Source: Beroe forskalii
Lineage: Eukaryota; Ctenophora; Nuda; Beroida; Beroidae
Direction of reading: 5' to 3'
Assembly (NCBI GenBank): GCA_011033025.1
Contig: WFMF01000482.1
Coordinates: 62,001-126,000, forward strand
Length of the DNA: 64,000 nt
The notes beneath the pieces are model-generated. The model had not been told where the DNA came from. It saw only the letters and a list, made by a program, of their open reading frames with translations, and did not search any database. Positions 37,464 to 47,997 of the stretch are shown here, piece by piece; within the stretch, counting starts at the first letter, position 1; each line of letters starts with the position of its first letter. A program made the translations under genes and the position numbers.

Positions 37464-38121
37464 GACGACACCTACACAGAAGAAGTATTAGTTAGATACA
37501 GTTCTAAACTTTACAACACTACTTTTTGCAATCAAATTTGAGAACAGGTGTCGTAAAAATTTCGAACTGCGGTTCATTATTAGATTGTTCAATGTGACTT
37601 ATATCAACATCTTCATACAAAAACTACATTAGATGAGAATCTAAATATACGTAGAAAGCATATAGGATCAAAATACAGACTTCAGATTAGGTACACATTG
37701 CATTAGAATTACGATTTCGTGGGAGCAAATCATTTCATCGAATAATGAATAAAACACTAGGTCATAAAATAATGCAACTCATTTCAAACTATACGACAAT
37801 TAGAATAAATAAGTTAAATTATGTAAACCCATGCTAAATTAAAATAGGTATCAAATAAAAGAAATAGACATAAATATCCAACAGTCAATACATAATCCAA
37901 AGAGAAGTTAAATAAATCAATATACCATTAACTTAAAACACAGAAAATATCAATTGTTATAATGTAGGCATCAATTGTTAGACAGTTGCAAACTATAATA
38001 TACAGAAAAGTAACAAACTGTTCAACGTATAGCTTAATTCAATCAAGTTTAAGAGAAATACACAACACACTTAAAGCTTTATAAATACTTAAATAGACAG
38101 ACGGAGTAACTTTATCTTTTT

Positions 38122-39117
38122 TCAAAACTCTGTCTTCTCCAATATGTCATACCAATCAGGCAACTCCTCATGCCAAGCGTAAGAAACGCTCTCTTTTCTG
38201 TCCAAATCACCGATAGGAACTGCAGTTAACGTGGTTTGTTGTATCTTATACTCGTACGGTCCACCTACACTCCTGAACTGTAGTGTACCTTCCTGACACC
38301 CACCTCCCCCACATCCCATCTCCAGGTGCTCCAGTAACATGTCTTCCGTGTTAAATACAATCTGTCCCATTATTTGGCAATCTTCACTCCCTGAATATAA
38401 CGCGTGATTCTCAGAGTTCGTCACGTGACTTTCAGAGTCTGTCACGTGATCCCCAGGCCTTGTCACGTGACAAGGGGAAAACCACTCAGGTGCTGCAGGT
38501 GGATCACTGAGCTGATACTCCACACTAGCGATGAAACCCACCCGAAAGTGGGTGTCTGAAATAGCGTTCACGATTGCTGCCGTGATAGGGGTCCTAAACG
38601 GGGTATTAAAGATGACATTCCAATGAATCATGGCTAGGATTTGATAGAGTGGGTAATGCGAGTAATTGGGGCGGATGGGAGATGAATAATGCTTTTCAGG
38701 AGACATTTTTAAGCCCTTGTAAACAAACCAACTATGTCCTAAGCTCAACGAACGAGGGTGAAACATTGAAAATGTCCGGGCATTAAACGCAGCTTCTTTT
38801 TCAATAGCTGGCATTAATGAACTACCAGAGAAGTTAAGTCGGATGTCTATAAAAACTTCATCTAACTTAGCTGCTGGCTCATCAGTCGGTTCCTCGATAT
38901 TGAACTTCTTAGCAATAAAGAAGAATTCGTCCTGGTCAATGACACCGTTGTAATCAACGTCATAACACCGGAATAGCTCCTTCTGTGTAGGTGAAATGAG
39001 GGGACGATGATCTAAGTTGTGCGGGACAAATATCAGGACGTTTTGGCGAAGGAGGGACAGGAAAACGAAGAATATCGAACACACGAGCACTGTCAATCCG
39101 CTATCCAGCGCCATCAC
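38122..39117 (-). CDS. Selenoprotein N-like protein lacking the selenocysteine domain
   Basis: The 331-codon single-exon frame starts with a hydrophobic segment (residues 8-30, signal anchor). A canonical EF-hand loop DVDYNGVIDQDE follows at 53-64. Residues 156-215 align by eye with vertebrate SELENON (AISDTHFRVGFIASVEYQLSDPP, then EWFSP). SELENON is an ER membrane protein in calcium and redox homeostasis. The usual length is about 560-590 residues, with a thioredoxin-like C-terminal half carrying SCUG; that half and the motif are absent. The frame ends in TGA after KTEF. Readthrough would add only ten residues, unlike the SCUG region, so TGA is read as stop. A seven-residue repeat (HVTDSES/HVTNSEN) is encoded by 21-bp repeats. 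It lies between COQ5 and XRCC5, all on the minus strand. Confidence 0.8.
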   Translation of the reverse strand: MMALDSGLTVLVCSIFFVFLSLLRQNVLIFVPHNLDHRPLISPTQKELFRCYDVDYNGVIDQDEFFFIAKKFNIEEPTDEPAAKLDEVFIDIRLNFSGSSLMPAIEKEAAFNARTFSMFHPRSLSLGHSWFVYKGLKMSPEKHYSSPIRPNYSHYPLYQILAMIHWNVIFNTPFRTPITAAIVNAISDTHFRVGFIASVEYQLSDPPAAPEWFSPCHVTRPGDHVTDSESHVTNSENHALYSGSEDCQIMGQIVFNTEDMLLEHLEMGCGGGGCQEGTLQFRSVGGPYEYKIQQTTLTAVPIGDLDRKESVSYAWHEELPDWYDILEKTEF

Positions 39118-40180
39118 GGCATTATCATTTGGGATGATGCCATACCATGCCTTTCCTGAGAGGAAAATAAGATTCAGTAGGTATTTGACACCGAAAACTC
39201 AAAAACAACCGATAATTTTAAGGATGAAGGTTAGCTTTGTGCAATTCCCACTCAATTCGCCTAAAATCTACAAGAAAATGAAACGCGCGGCATGGAAATG
39301 CAAATGCGAGCAACTTACATTTCAACTCTAAACAGATAAATAAATGCGCGCGCAACGGAAAGTGACACTAAAATATGCAAACACAGTAGATGTTCTAGCC
39401 CAAAAATGTCATGATTTTACAGGAGTTTTATCTATTGATCCTCGACAAAGCATGCGGCGCGTTCCGTAGCTGGACACGAACAAATACGAATTTCTAAGAA
39501 TATCTGCAATCGATATCATGATACGGATATGGTTTCATTTAAGCAAGTAGACAATTGGGCGTAATCAAGCATCCACTCTGTTCAATCAAAATTACGTCAG
39601 ATGAAACGCCTAAAACATAGAACGTGATATGGAGCATTCATAATGCAAGCCGCAAAATACAGAGAGCTCTTTGTTGATACTTTGACGGAAATTCCGTAAA
39701 ATCCATGACAAGAATGCAGAGGAACCTCTCGTAAAATCCTGTAAAATCCTGACACTTTTATGACAAAAATGCTAGAACACCTTCTCTGCAAACATGTACA
39801 AACATGGCCTTCAAATTTTAAATATTATCACATCATACCATATTGATATTAAATGTAGAACTGTTTGCTGACAACAGAGGCATAATAGAATCTACAAAGC
39901 TTTCTCAATAAAGGAATAACTCTAGCTTACAACAGCAGCTCTCAACCAGCATTCTACTCAGCTACTTCGACCTAGTTCAACACAAATATCCCTGAGCCAA
40001 TTCTAAACTCTTTGATTCAAATCATACGACAATGATAACCGCTCATGAAGAACAACTTTCTTGTATCAGTTAAACTTTTCAACATATCTTAAGTTATATC
40101 AGCTTATCATTCAATTATTTCACATACTAGAAAACATGCAGCGAATTTTCAACAACAAATTTGTCAAATGATTAACGACG
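39118..40180. other. Intergenic region between COQ5 and the SelN-like gene
   Basis: About 1.06 kb separates the COQ5 stop from the SelN-like start. I see no exon, RNA gene or clear repeat, only AT-rich DNA with a few GCGCGC tracts near 39280-39350. It should hold the COQ5 3' end and the SelN-like promoter. Confidence 0.5.
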
Positions 40181-41089
40181 CTAAAGCTTGTATCCTGAAT
40201 GAATTGCAGTCACTCCAAAAGACAGATTATCGTATTCCACGACACTGAATCCAGCCTCAGCGATCATTTCAGCAAACGTTTCCTGATTCGGAAACTTTCT
40301 GATGCTTTCCACCAGATACTGGTAAGACTCGAAGTCCCCGGCAACGACTTGTCCTAACACCGGTATCACGTCAAAGGAATACCTGTCGTAAATCTGCGAA
40401 ATGATCGGATTTGGGACCTCACTGAACTCCAAACACATGAACCTACCGCCAGGCTTCAACACTCTGTAAGCCTCCGCCAGCACCTTGTCAACATGGGTAC
40501 AGTTTCTTATACCGTACGCGATGGTGTACAAGTCGAAGGAATCGTCAGGCAAGTCCAGTTGCTCTGCATTACCTTCCACCCAAGTGAAATGGGGGCTGGT
40601 TCCTGCCTGCTCAGCCCTGCCCTGCCCAACTCTCAGCATTTCAGAGTTGATATCACACACTGTCACCGGCTCGGTAACAGAGTCAATGTTCCGCATGTAC
40701 CTGTGCAGTCTGAAGGCTATGTCCCCTGTCCCCCCGGCTACATCCAGACATTTGAAGTGGGGGGCGGGGGCTGCAGCCCGCACAAAGGCGTCTTTCCACA
40801 GGCGGTGCACCCCCAGGGACATGGTGTCGTTCATCAGGTCGTAGCTGTCTGCCACTTTCTCAAACACTTCCCGGACTTTCTCCTCTTTCTCAGATTCGGG
40901 CACGGTTTGGTAACCGAAGTGGGTCTCCGGTTCAGGGGTTTCAGGTTGTGGGGTTTCAGGGGTTTCATGGAGCAGGAAGTGGGTGGTGTTCAGGTGTCGA
41001 GAAGATAAAACAGTGAGGTGGTGCAGGCGAGGGGAGGAACGGAGGAGGTTTTGTAGACATTTACCTAAGTTCATCCTAGGGGGCAACAT
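40181..41089 (-). CDS. COQ5: COQ5, 2-methoxy-6-polyprenyl-1,4-benzoquinol methylase, mitochondrial
   Basis: The frame is intact, 302 codons, and intronless here. COQ5 performs the SAM-dependent C-methylation of ubiquinone synthesis on the matrix side of the inner mitochondrial membrane. It has an Arg/Ser-rich presequence (about residues 1-40), UbiE signature 1 ([16 protein letters not shown], 83-98), SAM motif I (LDVAGGTGD, 115-123) and UbiE signature 2 (RVLKPGGRFMCLEFS, 209-223). The length is normal for animal COQ5. Either of two ATGs (MLPPR or MNLGK) may start it; MNLGK also begins the partial copy at 47533. Codons 1-148 are duplicated upstream at 47114-47533. A LINE separates it from exon X. 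Confidence 0.95.
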   Translation of the reverse strand: MLPPRMNLGKCLQNLLRSSPRLHHLTVLSSRHLNTTHFLLHETPETPQPETPEPETHFGYQTVPESEKEEKVREVFEKVADSYDLMNDTMSLGVHRLWKDAFVRAAAPAPHFKCLDVAGGTGDIAFRLHRYMRNIDSVTEPVTVCDINSEMLRVGQGRAEQAGTSPHFTWVEGNAEQLDLPDDSFDLYTIAYGIRNCTHVDKVLAEAYRVLKPGGRFMCLEFSEVPNPIISQIYDRYSFDVIPVLGQVVAGDFESYQYLVESIRKFPNQETFAEMIAEAGFSVVEYDNLSFGVTAIHSGYKL

Positions 41090-41542
41090 ATTTTGTGTTA
41101 GAGAAATACACGAACGGTATTATATGGAATATGTATGTATTTGACAAAATGTCTGTTTAAAAACTTGCAGCCAAATAACCTCTAGGTGACCATAACTTGG
41201 GTTCATACAAGAGTGTAGAGCTAAGTATGAAAATTCAAGAGTCAGAAAAAGCTTTTATATAGGTAGATTTAAACATGGAAGTATAGAAAACGATAGTTCA
41301 ATAACACAATTTACACAAAATTACAAATCATTGGTTTATCTTCTCACATCTTGATCCTCAATAAATATTCATTAAGTTAAATTGGTTTTATTACTTTAAT
41401 TTAATTCTTTAAATTTGAGGCTAAGGCTATCATTGAAAAAGATTAAAGATTTATTCCTATCTAATATCTGTGGGGTCGAATTAGTTACACAAGGCTTCCA
41501 CCGATCATGATGACACCATCACACGCACATTAACCTAGGTAA

Positions 41543-43410
41543 TAACTAAACGGGGAATACGTACGTTACGTTTTGGTACGTTTTGGTGAGTTTGACTGGG
41601 CGTGCTCAGGACATCTGCGTCATGCGCGTCTCCTTCCAGCTCAGCAATGAGTTGTTGTTCACAGCAGTGTACCCCGGAACAGGTGGTGTATCCGGGAACT
41701 GCCCAAGGAACTTGCCCAAACCGATCTTGAAGCTATCAAGTGACTTCAGATGTGAGACCTCCGATGGCAAGATATTCCAAAGCTGAGCTGCTCTAACACC
41801 AAACGAACTGTCGTAGTCACTTCGAACAGAAAGCTGGGCTTTGGTGTTAATCTGCGGGATGAGTGCCTTGATCCCAAGTCGAGGATGGTGCTTAAACTGC
41901 ATCTCGACATCATTTGGTGCATGGTTATTGATTATCTTCCATACTTGGATGATGCAGTATCTTTCTCTCCGACGTTGAAGTGACAAAATTCCCAGCTCCT
42001 TGAGGCGGTCCCAATAGCTCATATCTTTGAGTCCATTTATTTTCCTTACAAAGCATCGTTGGATGTTCTCTAGCTTTTGAATGTCTGATATTTTGACAGG
42101 GTTCCAAACAGGACAGCAGTATTCAAGCCTGGAACGGACCATTGACTTATAAAGAGTCAGCATGACAAGGGAGGATCGGTCACAGAAGGCACTTAGAACC
42201 CAGGATGACATCTTTCTAGCTCCTTGAACAGTTTGTTCGATGTGAGGTGACCATGATCTATCGCTTGAGACAAGGACACCTAAATCTTTAGCAGTGCCCA
42301 TAACTTCGATAATATGTCCCTTTGGAGTTTTGTATTCTACATTTTCAGGGTAAAAAGGTAGTTGTCTTAGAAGGTAGGAACTGTTCAGAGGATAGCTGAG
42401 CAGTTGGAATTTGTCTTCATGGAGCTCCATGTTATTCATGGTCGACCAATGTATTACTCTGCACAGGTCTTCTTGTATTTTAGCAGTACATTCTAAACCA
42501 AACACCCTTGAGATCAACTTGGTGTCGTCTGCGAAGCATAATCCCTTGCAGTTTTTGAGTGTAGGGAGGAGGTCGTTTATGTATAAAAGGAACAGTATTG
42601 GCCCTAGTACTGTACCTTGTGGGACTCCACTAACCACAGGTTGGGCTGATGATGAAACCCCTTCCACCTGAACAGTTTGGGTTCGATTTGTGAGGAACTC
42701 TTCAATCCAGGATAGGACTTTACCGCCAATGCCATATCGCTTGAGCTTTTCCAACAGTACTCGATGGTCTACTTTGTCGAATGCCTTCGAATAATCGAGG
42801 TAAATCACATCTACTTCGTCATTGCTATTTAGGCAGCTGTAGATGAACTCGATGTGGCTAAGCAGCTGGGTCAAACAACTGCGCTTTTTCCTGAATCCAT
42901 GCTGGTTGTTACTGATGAAGTTTGAGTTTTCGAGAAAGTCCACAAGCCTGTCTCTCATAACCCGCTCAAAGGTCTTAATGATGTGAGATGTTAGGGATAC
43001 TGGCCTGTAATTGGCAGGATCAGTTCGGTCATCTTTCTTGTAGACAGGTGTTATGAACTGAGCCTTAAGGACAGGAGGAATGAATCCATTGGCGAGGGAA
43101 TCCGACCAAAAGATATGAAGGGGGACTGCTAATTCGTCTTTGCATGATGTGAGAATTCTGGCTGGGACGTCGTCATCGGGACAAGCTGAATAGGGGTCAA
43201 GTTCTTTGAGGGCTGATATGATATCCTCTTTTGAAAAGCTGAAGTCTATAAAGGGAGTGCTGATCCCTTGAGGTAGACCATTAGACTGGAGACATGCACT
43301 TATGTCAGCCTTAGCAGGGTCACTGAATACTTTTTGGTATTGCGTTTGGAGTATCTCTGCCTTGCTTTTGGGATCACTGGTCAGTTCATTAGAAGCATGA
43401 ATCTACAAGA
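41543..43410 (-). mobile_element. 5'-truncated LINE (CR1/jockey-like)
   Basis: Flanked by an 11-bp target-site duplication, AACCTAGGTAA (41532-41542) and AACCTAAGTAA (43411-43421). The other duplicate has the empty site AACCTAAGTAAC at 47996. The 3' end (left) has no poly(A), ending GTTTAGTTATT. The apurinic endonuclease region is missing. Confidence 0.9.
41606..43395 (-). CDS. Non-LTR retrotransposon reverse transcriptase (partial, open)
   Basis: About 597 codons stay open from the truncated 5' edge. Reverse transcriptase blocks in order: FITPVYKKDD with NYRPVSLTS, QHGFRKKRSC, VIYLDYSKAFDKVDH (first catalytic Asp), SGVPQGTVLGPILFLLYIND, and CFADDTKL (catalytic FADD). The C-terminal region includes RLEYCCPVWNP and ends at a stop by 41606. 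These blocks are typical of CR1/jockey-group LINEs. With no frame damage the insertion looks recent, but without an endonuclease domain it is not autonomous. The first ATG in frame is at 42958, but the frame extends well upstream of it. Confidence 0.9.
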
Positions 43411-43413
43411 AAC

Positions 43414-43731
43414 CTAAGTAACAGTAAAGTCATGTTTCTTGTAGCCATCCTTTCTAAAAGCTTCCCGCAGAAACCGATCAGTAAAAACAGCCGTCAGCCC
43501 CCAAATCTCAGGATCCTGCTCTAGAGGTGTCGGAAACACTGGCATCTTATACCGATTGATCTTATCCAGTGCTGACAGGACATCCTGTCTGTTCTTCTCT
43601 CCAGGCAAGTCATTGCTGGCTATTCTCTGGGAAATGACTCGTCGCTGTCGCATGGTAGTCTGGTTGTCGTAGACCTTTTCGGAACGCGAGTTTACGAGGT
43701 CTTCCAAGGGGATTGTGAAGATGTGGGAAAC
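43414..43731 (-). CDS. Terminal exon X, copy 1 (unrecognised protein)
   Basis: The exon begins after CTCGCAG with VSHIFTIPLEDLVNSRSEK and ends at TAG in KKHDFTVT, about 105 codons. It is polar and basic (TMRQRRVISQRIASN), with a conserved-looking end (LTAVFTDRFLREAFRK). There is no in-frame ATG at the exon start, so upstream exons are expected but not found. I do not recognise the family. Copy 2 differs at about four residues, all conservative. The LINE target site lies on its stop codon and regenerates it. Confidence 0.55.
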   Translation of the reverse strand, partial: VSHIFTIPLEDLVNSRSEKVYDNQTTMRQRRVISQRIASNDLPGEKNRQDVLSALDKINRYKMPVFPTPLEQDPEIWGLTAVFTDRFLREAFRKDGYKKHDFTVT

Positions 43732-45004
43732 CTGCGAGGAACATAATGTTATGTCGATTTATAAGAAGATGCTGGAGGAATTTTAGCTTTTATGGTATTC
43801 AGATAATATGATGAGATCATGACAAGGAGTAAAATCTTCAGATATGGCGATGTTAGGGCTCCTAGATAATAAGTTAGGTAATTCAGAATTCAGAAAACAC
43901 AAATGCAATAGATGAAGTTCTTCTACTGTTTCAAGCAATTGACTGGTATGTATTGGAGAACTGACCCCTCTGTGATATCATAACAGGTTGGTGTGATGAA
44001 TGAAGCAACAAAAGATGTAGTAACTTAACAAGAAATTATTGAAACGTTCACAGTTTGAACTATGAATTCTACAACATAACAAGATAGAGATTTGAAGCTA
44101 CAGAAGGCTTTAAAAATCATTAAATATTGTCGAAAATGAATTAATTAAAAACTAATCAATTCATCAATAAATATTGGAAGTGCTAGAAACGATTGACACA
44201 TAAGAAGTATGAAATTAAAGTTTCCTATTTTAGCGTACTATAACTAAGAAAAAATCAACATTCCACACCAAATATTTACAATAAAAAACGGAACATTAAA
44301 ATTTAGATTTCTGAAAATGTATTTGCTCAATTAAATCTGACCTTCGATTCGAATGTACGTATAAACAGAGTAATTCATCCAATGCAACTAACAAGCATAC
44401 CACAAACTCACGAAACTAAAATAGTGCTATTCATCTATGCAAACATTTTGAACCCCAAGTTATCAAATTTGAGGATTCAATGCAAATGGCAAAGTTGTTG
44501 ATACAAATATTCTTGATTTCAATTATAAAGGCTCCGAATTCTTACAGTTGGTATTTTCGCATCTAGGTCGAAATCAATACGTCAAAAAGTAGGAAGAAAG
44601 GGCAGGTAGAAATGGCTCAGCAAAGATTATCCACTCAGCGAAGATTATCCAGTGCGTAACCCCGCAAATAGTTCCTGAGGAAAAACCGTCCGAAAAGTAA
44701 CCATGCGTTCTTTATATTTTTGATGACGTGTTGGTGTCGACCTATAAAGCTATAAGCACATAATTATATACGAGTTAGGCAGCATAAAAAAGCAATTTAA
44801 ATCCTAATTATAATCTAGAAAATTCAGTTTTACACCCTCTAGTTTAAGTGTATAGACAAGACCACTAATAAGCACACAATAATTAAAAACGCCGGAACAG
44901 GCGTAAGTCAATAAACTGAACTCTGACAATACCTCTGATCTGTTTTGCCTCATTTATAAGCACAAATAACTGACATTCCAGCATACCGGACTCTGATAGA
45001 ACCT
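43732..45004. other. Spacer between exon X and the POLQ copy (copy 1)
   Basis: AT-rich and mirrored by 48316-50109 in the other copy. A short frame near 44700 (MVTFRTVFPQE) loses its start in the other copy, so I do not call it. The AATAAA found after POLQ copy 2 is TATAAA here. Confidence 0.45.
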
Positions 45005-47109
45005 TCAGAGGGCGAACTCCTTCATATCTCCCCATGCCCTCCCAACCTTCAACTGGACCGGTAACTTGACCTTCAGTTTCACAGCATTTTCCATCTCGTA
45101 CTTTACGATTTTAGCAACTGAGTTTAGGTGGGACGAATTGACCTGGAAATAAGAGAAAAATATGAGTTCCTTGTATTCGCAATGTAGGTGAGTGACTGCG
45201 CCAAATGACAGTTAAACTTGCCGAATTTATCAAAATTGAAAAGATACAACAGGTTTAAATATGGCCTGATCTTACAATTAACGTTTAATTAAATATCTTT
45301 TTAATCACCGAAAGTTTAAAAACTGAATGCACCAGCTACAGAATTAGAACTAGGTACAGAATTAGAACTATTTAATATTTTGATATGATCAGTTCTCACC
45401 TCATAAATAAGTTCGTCGTGTAACTGCAACACCAGATATGCTCCTTTTGGCACATCACACTTCCCTCCTCTTACATGCCCCTTTCCTCCTCTCCTTTCCT
45501 CCACCCAATGTCTCTGAGCATGAGTAACCCCTGTATCTGGGTACGTTGTCTGCAGGATCCTGTCTATGTTCACCATGGCCACCTTGACAACATCAGCTCC
45601 TGACCCCTGTGTGGTGGTATTGACACACTGTCTCTCCGCCTTGGCTTGAGCAGCAGCATTCTCACTCGTGATTTGGGGCAGGTATCTCAGCCGGTGGAGG
45701 ATGGTTGCCACGTACCCCGTACTCTGGCAATCACTTACAGTCTTGGAGATGTACTTCTTGATGCCGCTGTACCGGTTCTTGAAGCGCTCCATGAAGTCTG
45801 CTGCTTCTTTCTCAGGACATTCCAGCTCCTGAGCCAGACTCTTAGATCCCATGCCATACAAAATACCGTAACATATCTGCTTAGCTCTCTGTCTCTGCTG
45901 ATCAGTGACCATGGAAACATCTCCTAGACTGTTAACTTCAGCAGCAATAGCTCTGAAAACATCGCCTCCTGAATTAAGAAGGTTCCGCAGTTTCTTATCC
46001 CCACTCAAGTGACAGATGAGTCTCAGTTCCAACTGACTGTAATCTGCTGCCAGCAACACACAGCCTTCACATGCCACAAACATGCTCCTCGGACATGCCG
46101 TTACAGGCTCAAAACTAGGGTCCGAGGCTTTGATCTGGTCAGGGAAGTCCAGGGTGAAGTTGTTGTTCATATTCTGCAGGTTAGGCAGGTGGAAGGACAC
46201 TCGGCCAGTAGCACTGTGAGTCACGGACCGGGTGTAGACCCTGAACATGTTGAGTGGTGTGCAGTGAGTCCAGGAGTTGTCTAAGGGGTAGAGTGTCTTG
46301 TTGAGAGCAGCAGATATCTTCCTCCACAGGATGATAACAGAAGGGAGGGGGTGGAGGGGAACTAGTCGGGTCAGAACATCCTTACTGGTACTGAAGTACT
46401 TCCTTCTCTTCCTTATCTTAGGAGCAGGCTTACTGGGGTCGTGGGGAGGAAGGTGGAGTTTGTCGAAGAGGACTTCAGATACTTCCGTCAGGGAGGACAT
46501 GGAGAACTTCACACCGCTCAGTTTGTGAGCGAGCCTTTCCAACCTGTCGAGGTGGGTTTTAAGAATGTTGTACTGGGTGTCGAATTCTTCTTTAGAGAAT
46601 CCCATGCCATTTAGCTCCATCCTAGCGAGAACACGGATTAATGGGCATTCCACTTCCCGGTATGGAACCAATAGGTTCTTCTTTCTGAGTTCCAGATCGA
46701 GTGCCTTGTGTAAGTGCCACACTAACATGGCATCGATACATGACCTTGTCCGAGGTGTCCCCAAAACCGGCACCTCGATGTCCTTGAGACCGCACTCCTC
46801 AGCAAATTCAGGGATGAATTTCGCAACCAAACTCATCAAACTTGGTTCATCGGACTCAGGGTCAAGTATCCACGCAGCTATCTTACAATCACGAAGCTCC
46901 TCTTCAATAGTTATGTTGAAGGAAGAAGCCAGGATCTTCCACTGGTTCTTGACATCAAATCCCACCCGCTGGTATTTCATGTTTTCTGCGATGGACGTAT
47001 CACTGGTTTCATGGATTGAGCTATCATCTAGAGCATGTAGCTGCAAAATATCAGACATTGCCTTGATCCTCCATTCTAAGGGCACTTTGGGGTGAGTTGT
47101 TGGAGTACA
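45005..47109 (-). pseudogene. 5'-truncated POLQ copy (polymerase domain only)
   Basis: Two exons, 45400-47109 and 45005-45142, join in frame (EV, then NSSHLN) and encode the family-A polymerase half of Pol theta: motif A DYSQLELR, motif B RQRAKQICYGILYGMG, motif C HDE. The helicase and central parts are absent. The 5' edge is a rearrangement junction with half of COQ5, and the COQ5 frame does not continue into POLQ (it stops at 47051). There is no promoter or start evidence, yet about 570 codons are intact and differ from the full gene at only about ten residues. It is either a truncated paralogue or the second allele misplaced by assembly. The label pseudogene reflects structure, not decay. 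Confidence 0.75.
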
Positions 47110-47113
47110 GCAA

Positions 47114-47533
47114 GTTGATATCACACACTGTCACCGGCTCGGTGACAGAGTCAATGTTCCGCATGTACCTGTGCAGTCTGAAGGCAATGTCTCCTGTCCC
47201 CCCGGCTACATCTAGACATTTGAAGTGGGGTGCGGGGGCTGCAGCCCGCACAAAGACGTCTTTCCACAGGCGGTGCACCCCCAGGGACATGGTGTCGTTC
47301 ATCAGGTCGTAGCTGTCTGCCACTTTCTCAAACACTTCCCGGACTTTCTCCTCTTTCTCGGATTCGGGCACGGTTTGGTAACCGAAGTGGGTCTCCGGTT
47401 CAGGGGTTTCAGGTTGTGGGGCTTCATGTAGCAGGAAGGGGGTGGTGTTCAGGTGTCGAGGAGATAAAGCAGTGAGGCGGTGCAGACGAGGCGAGGAACG
47501 GGCAAGGTTTTGTAGACATTTACCTAAGTTCAT
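47114..47533 (-). pseudogene. 3'-truncated COQ5 copy
   Basis: Starts [17 protein letters not shown] and matches COQ5 to codon 148 (VTVCDIN), retaining UbiE signature 1 and SAM motif I but losing the second half, including UbiE signature 2. The frame runs 21 residues into inverted POLQ sequence and stops at 47051. The presequence differs from the intact gene, including a four-residue loss, while the catalytic part is almost identical. It cannot be an active methyltransferase as assembled. Confidence 0.85.
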
Positions 47534-47997
47534 CCTAGGGGAAACATTTGTGTTATAGAAATACACGAACAGTATATGTATTTGACAAAATGACTGTCTC
47601 AAAACTTGTAGCCAAAAATCCCCGAAGGGTAGAGTTAGGTATGAAAATTCAAGAGTCAGAGAAAGCTTTTCAATTGATAGATTAAAGATCAGACAACATG
47701 GAAGTATGTAAAATGATAGTTCTATAACACAATTTACACAAAATTACAAATCTCTGGTTTATTATTATCTCTTCACATCTTGATCTTTAATAAATATTCA
47801 TAAAGTTAAATTGGTTTAATTAATTCATTAGGGATTTGAATTCTTTAAATTGGGGGCTAAGGCTATCATTGAAAATGATTAAAATATATTCCTTCCTATC
47901 GATACCAATATCTAAAATCTGTGGGGTCGGATTAGTTACAAAAAGCTTCAAATTTACGCTTCACCAATCATGATGACAACATCACACGCACATTAAC

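Larger units (their letters stand above)
40646..47109. repeat. Tandem duplicate, copy 1 (mid-COQ5 to mid-POLQ)
   Basis: Matches 47114-52193 over about 4.6 kb once the LINE here (41543-43410) and the palindromic element there (48595-49082) are removed. Order in both: COQ5 5' half, exon X, POLQ 3' half. The POLQ breakpoint corresponds to 52193 and the COQ5 breakpoint to 40646, with a four-base filler GCAA (47110-47113) at the junction. Confidence 0.9.

Noticed and set aside
38122-38124. TGA of the SelN-like gene as a selenocysteine codon
   Set aside because: Context lacks SCUG, readthrough adds only ten unrelated residues, and no SECIS was recognised.
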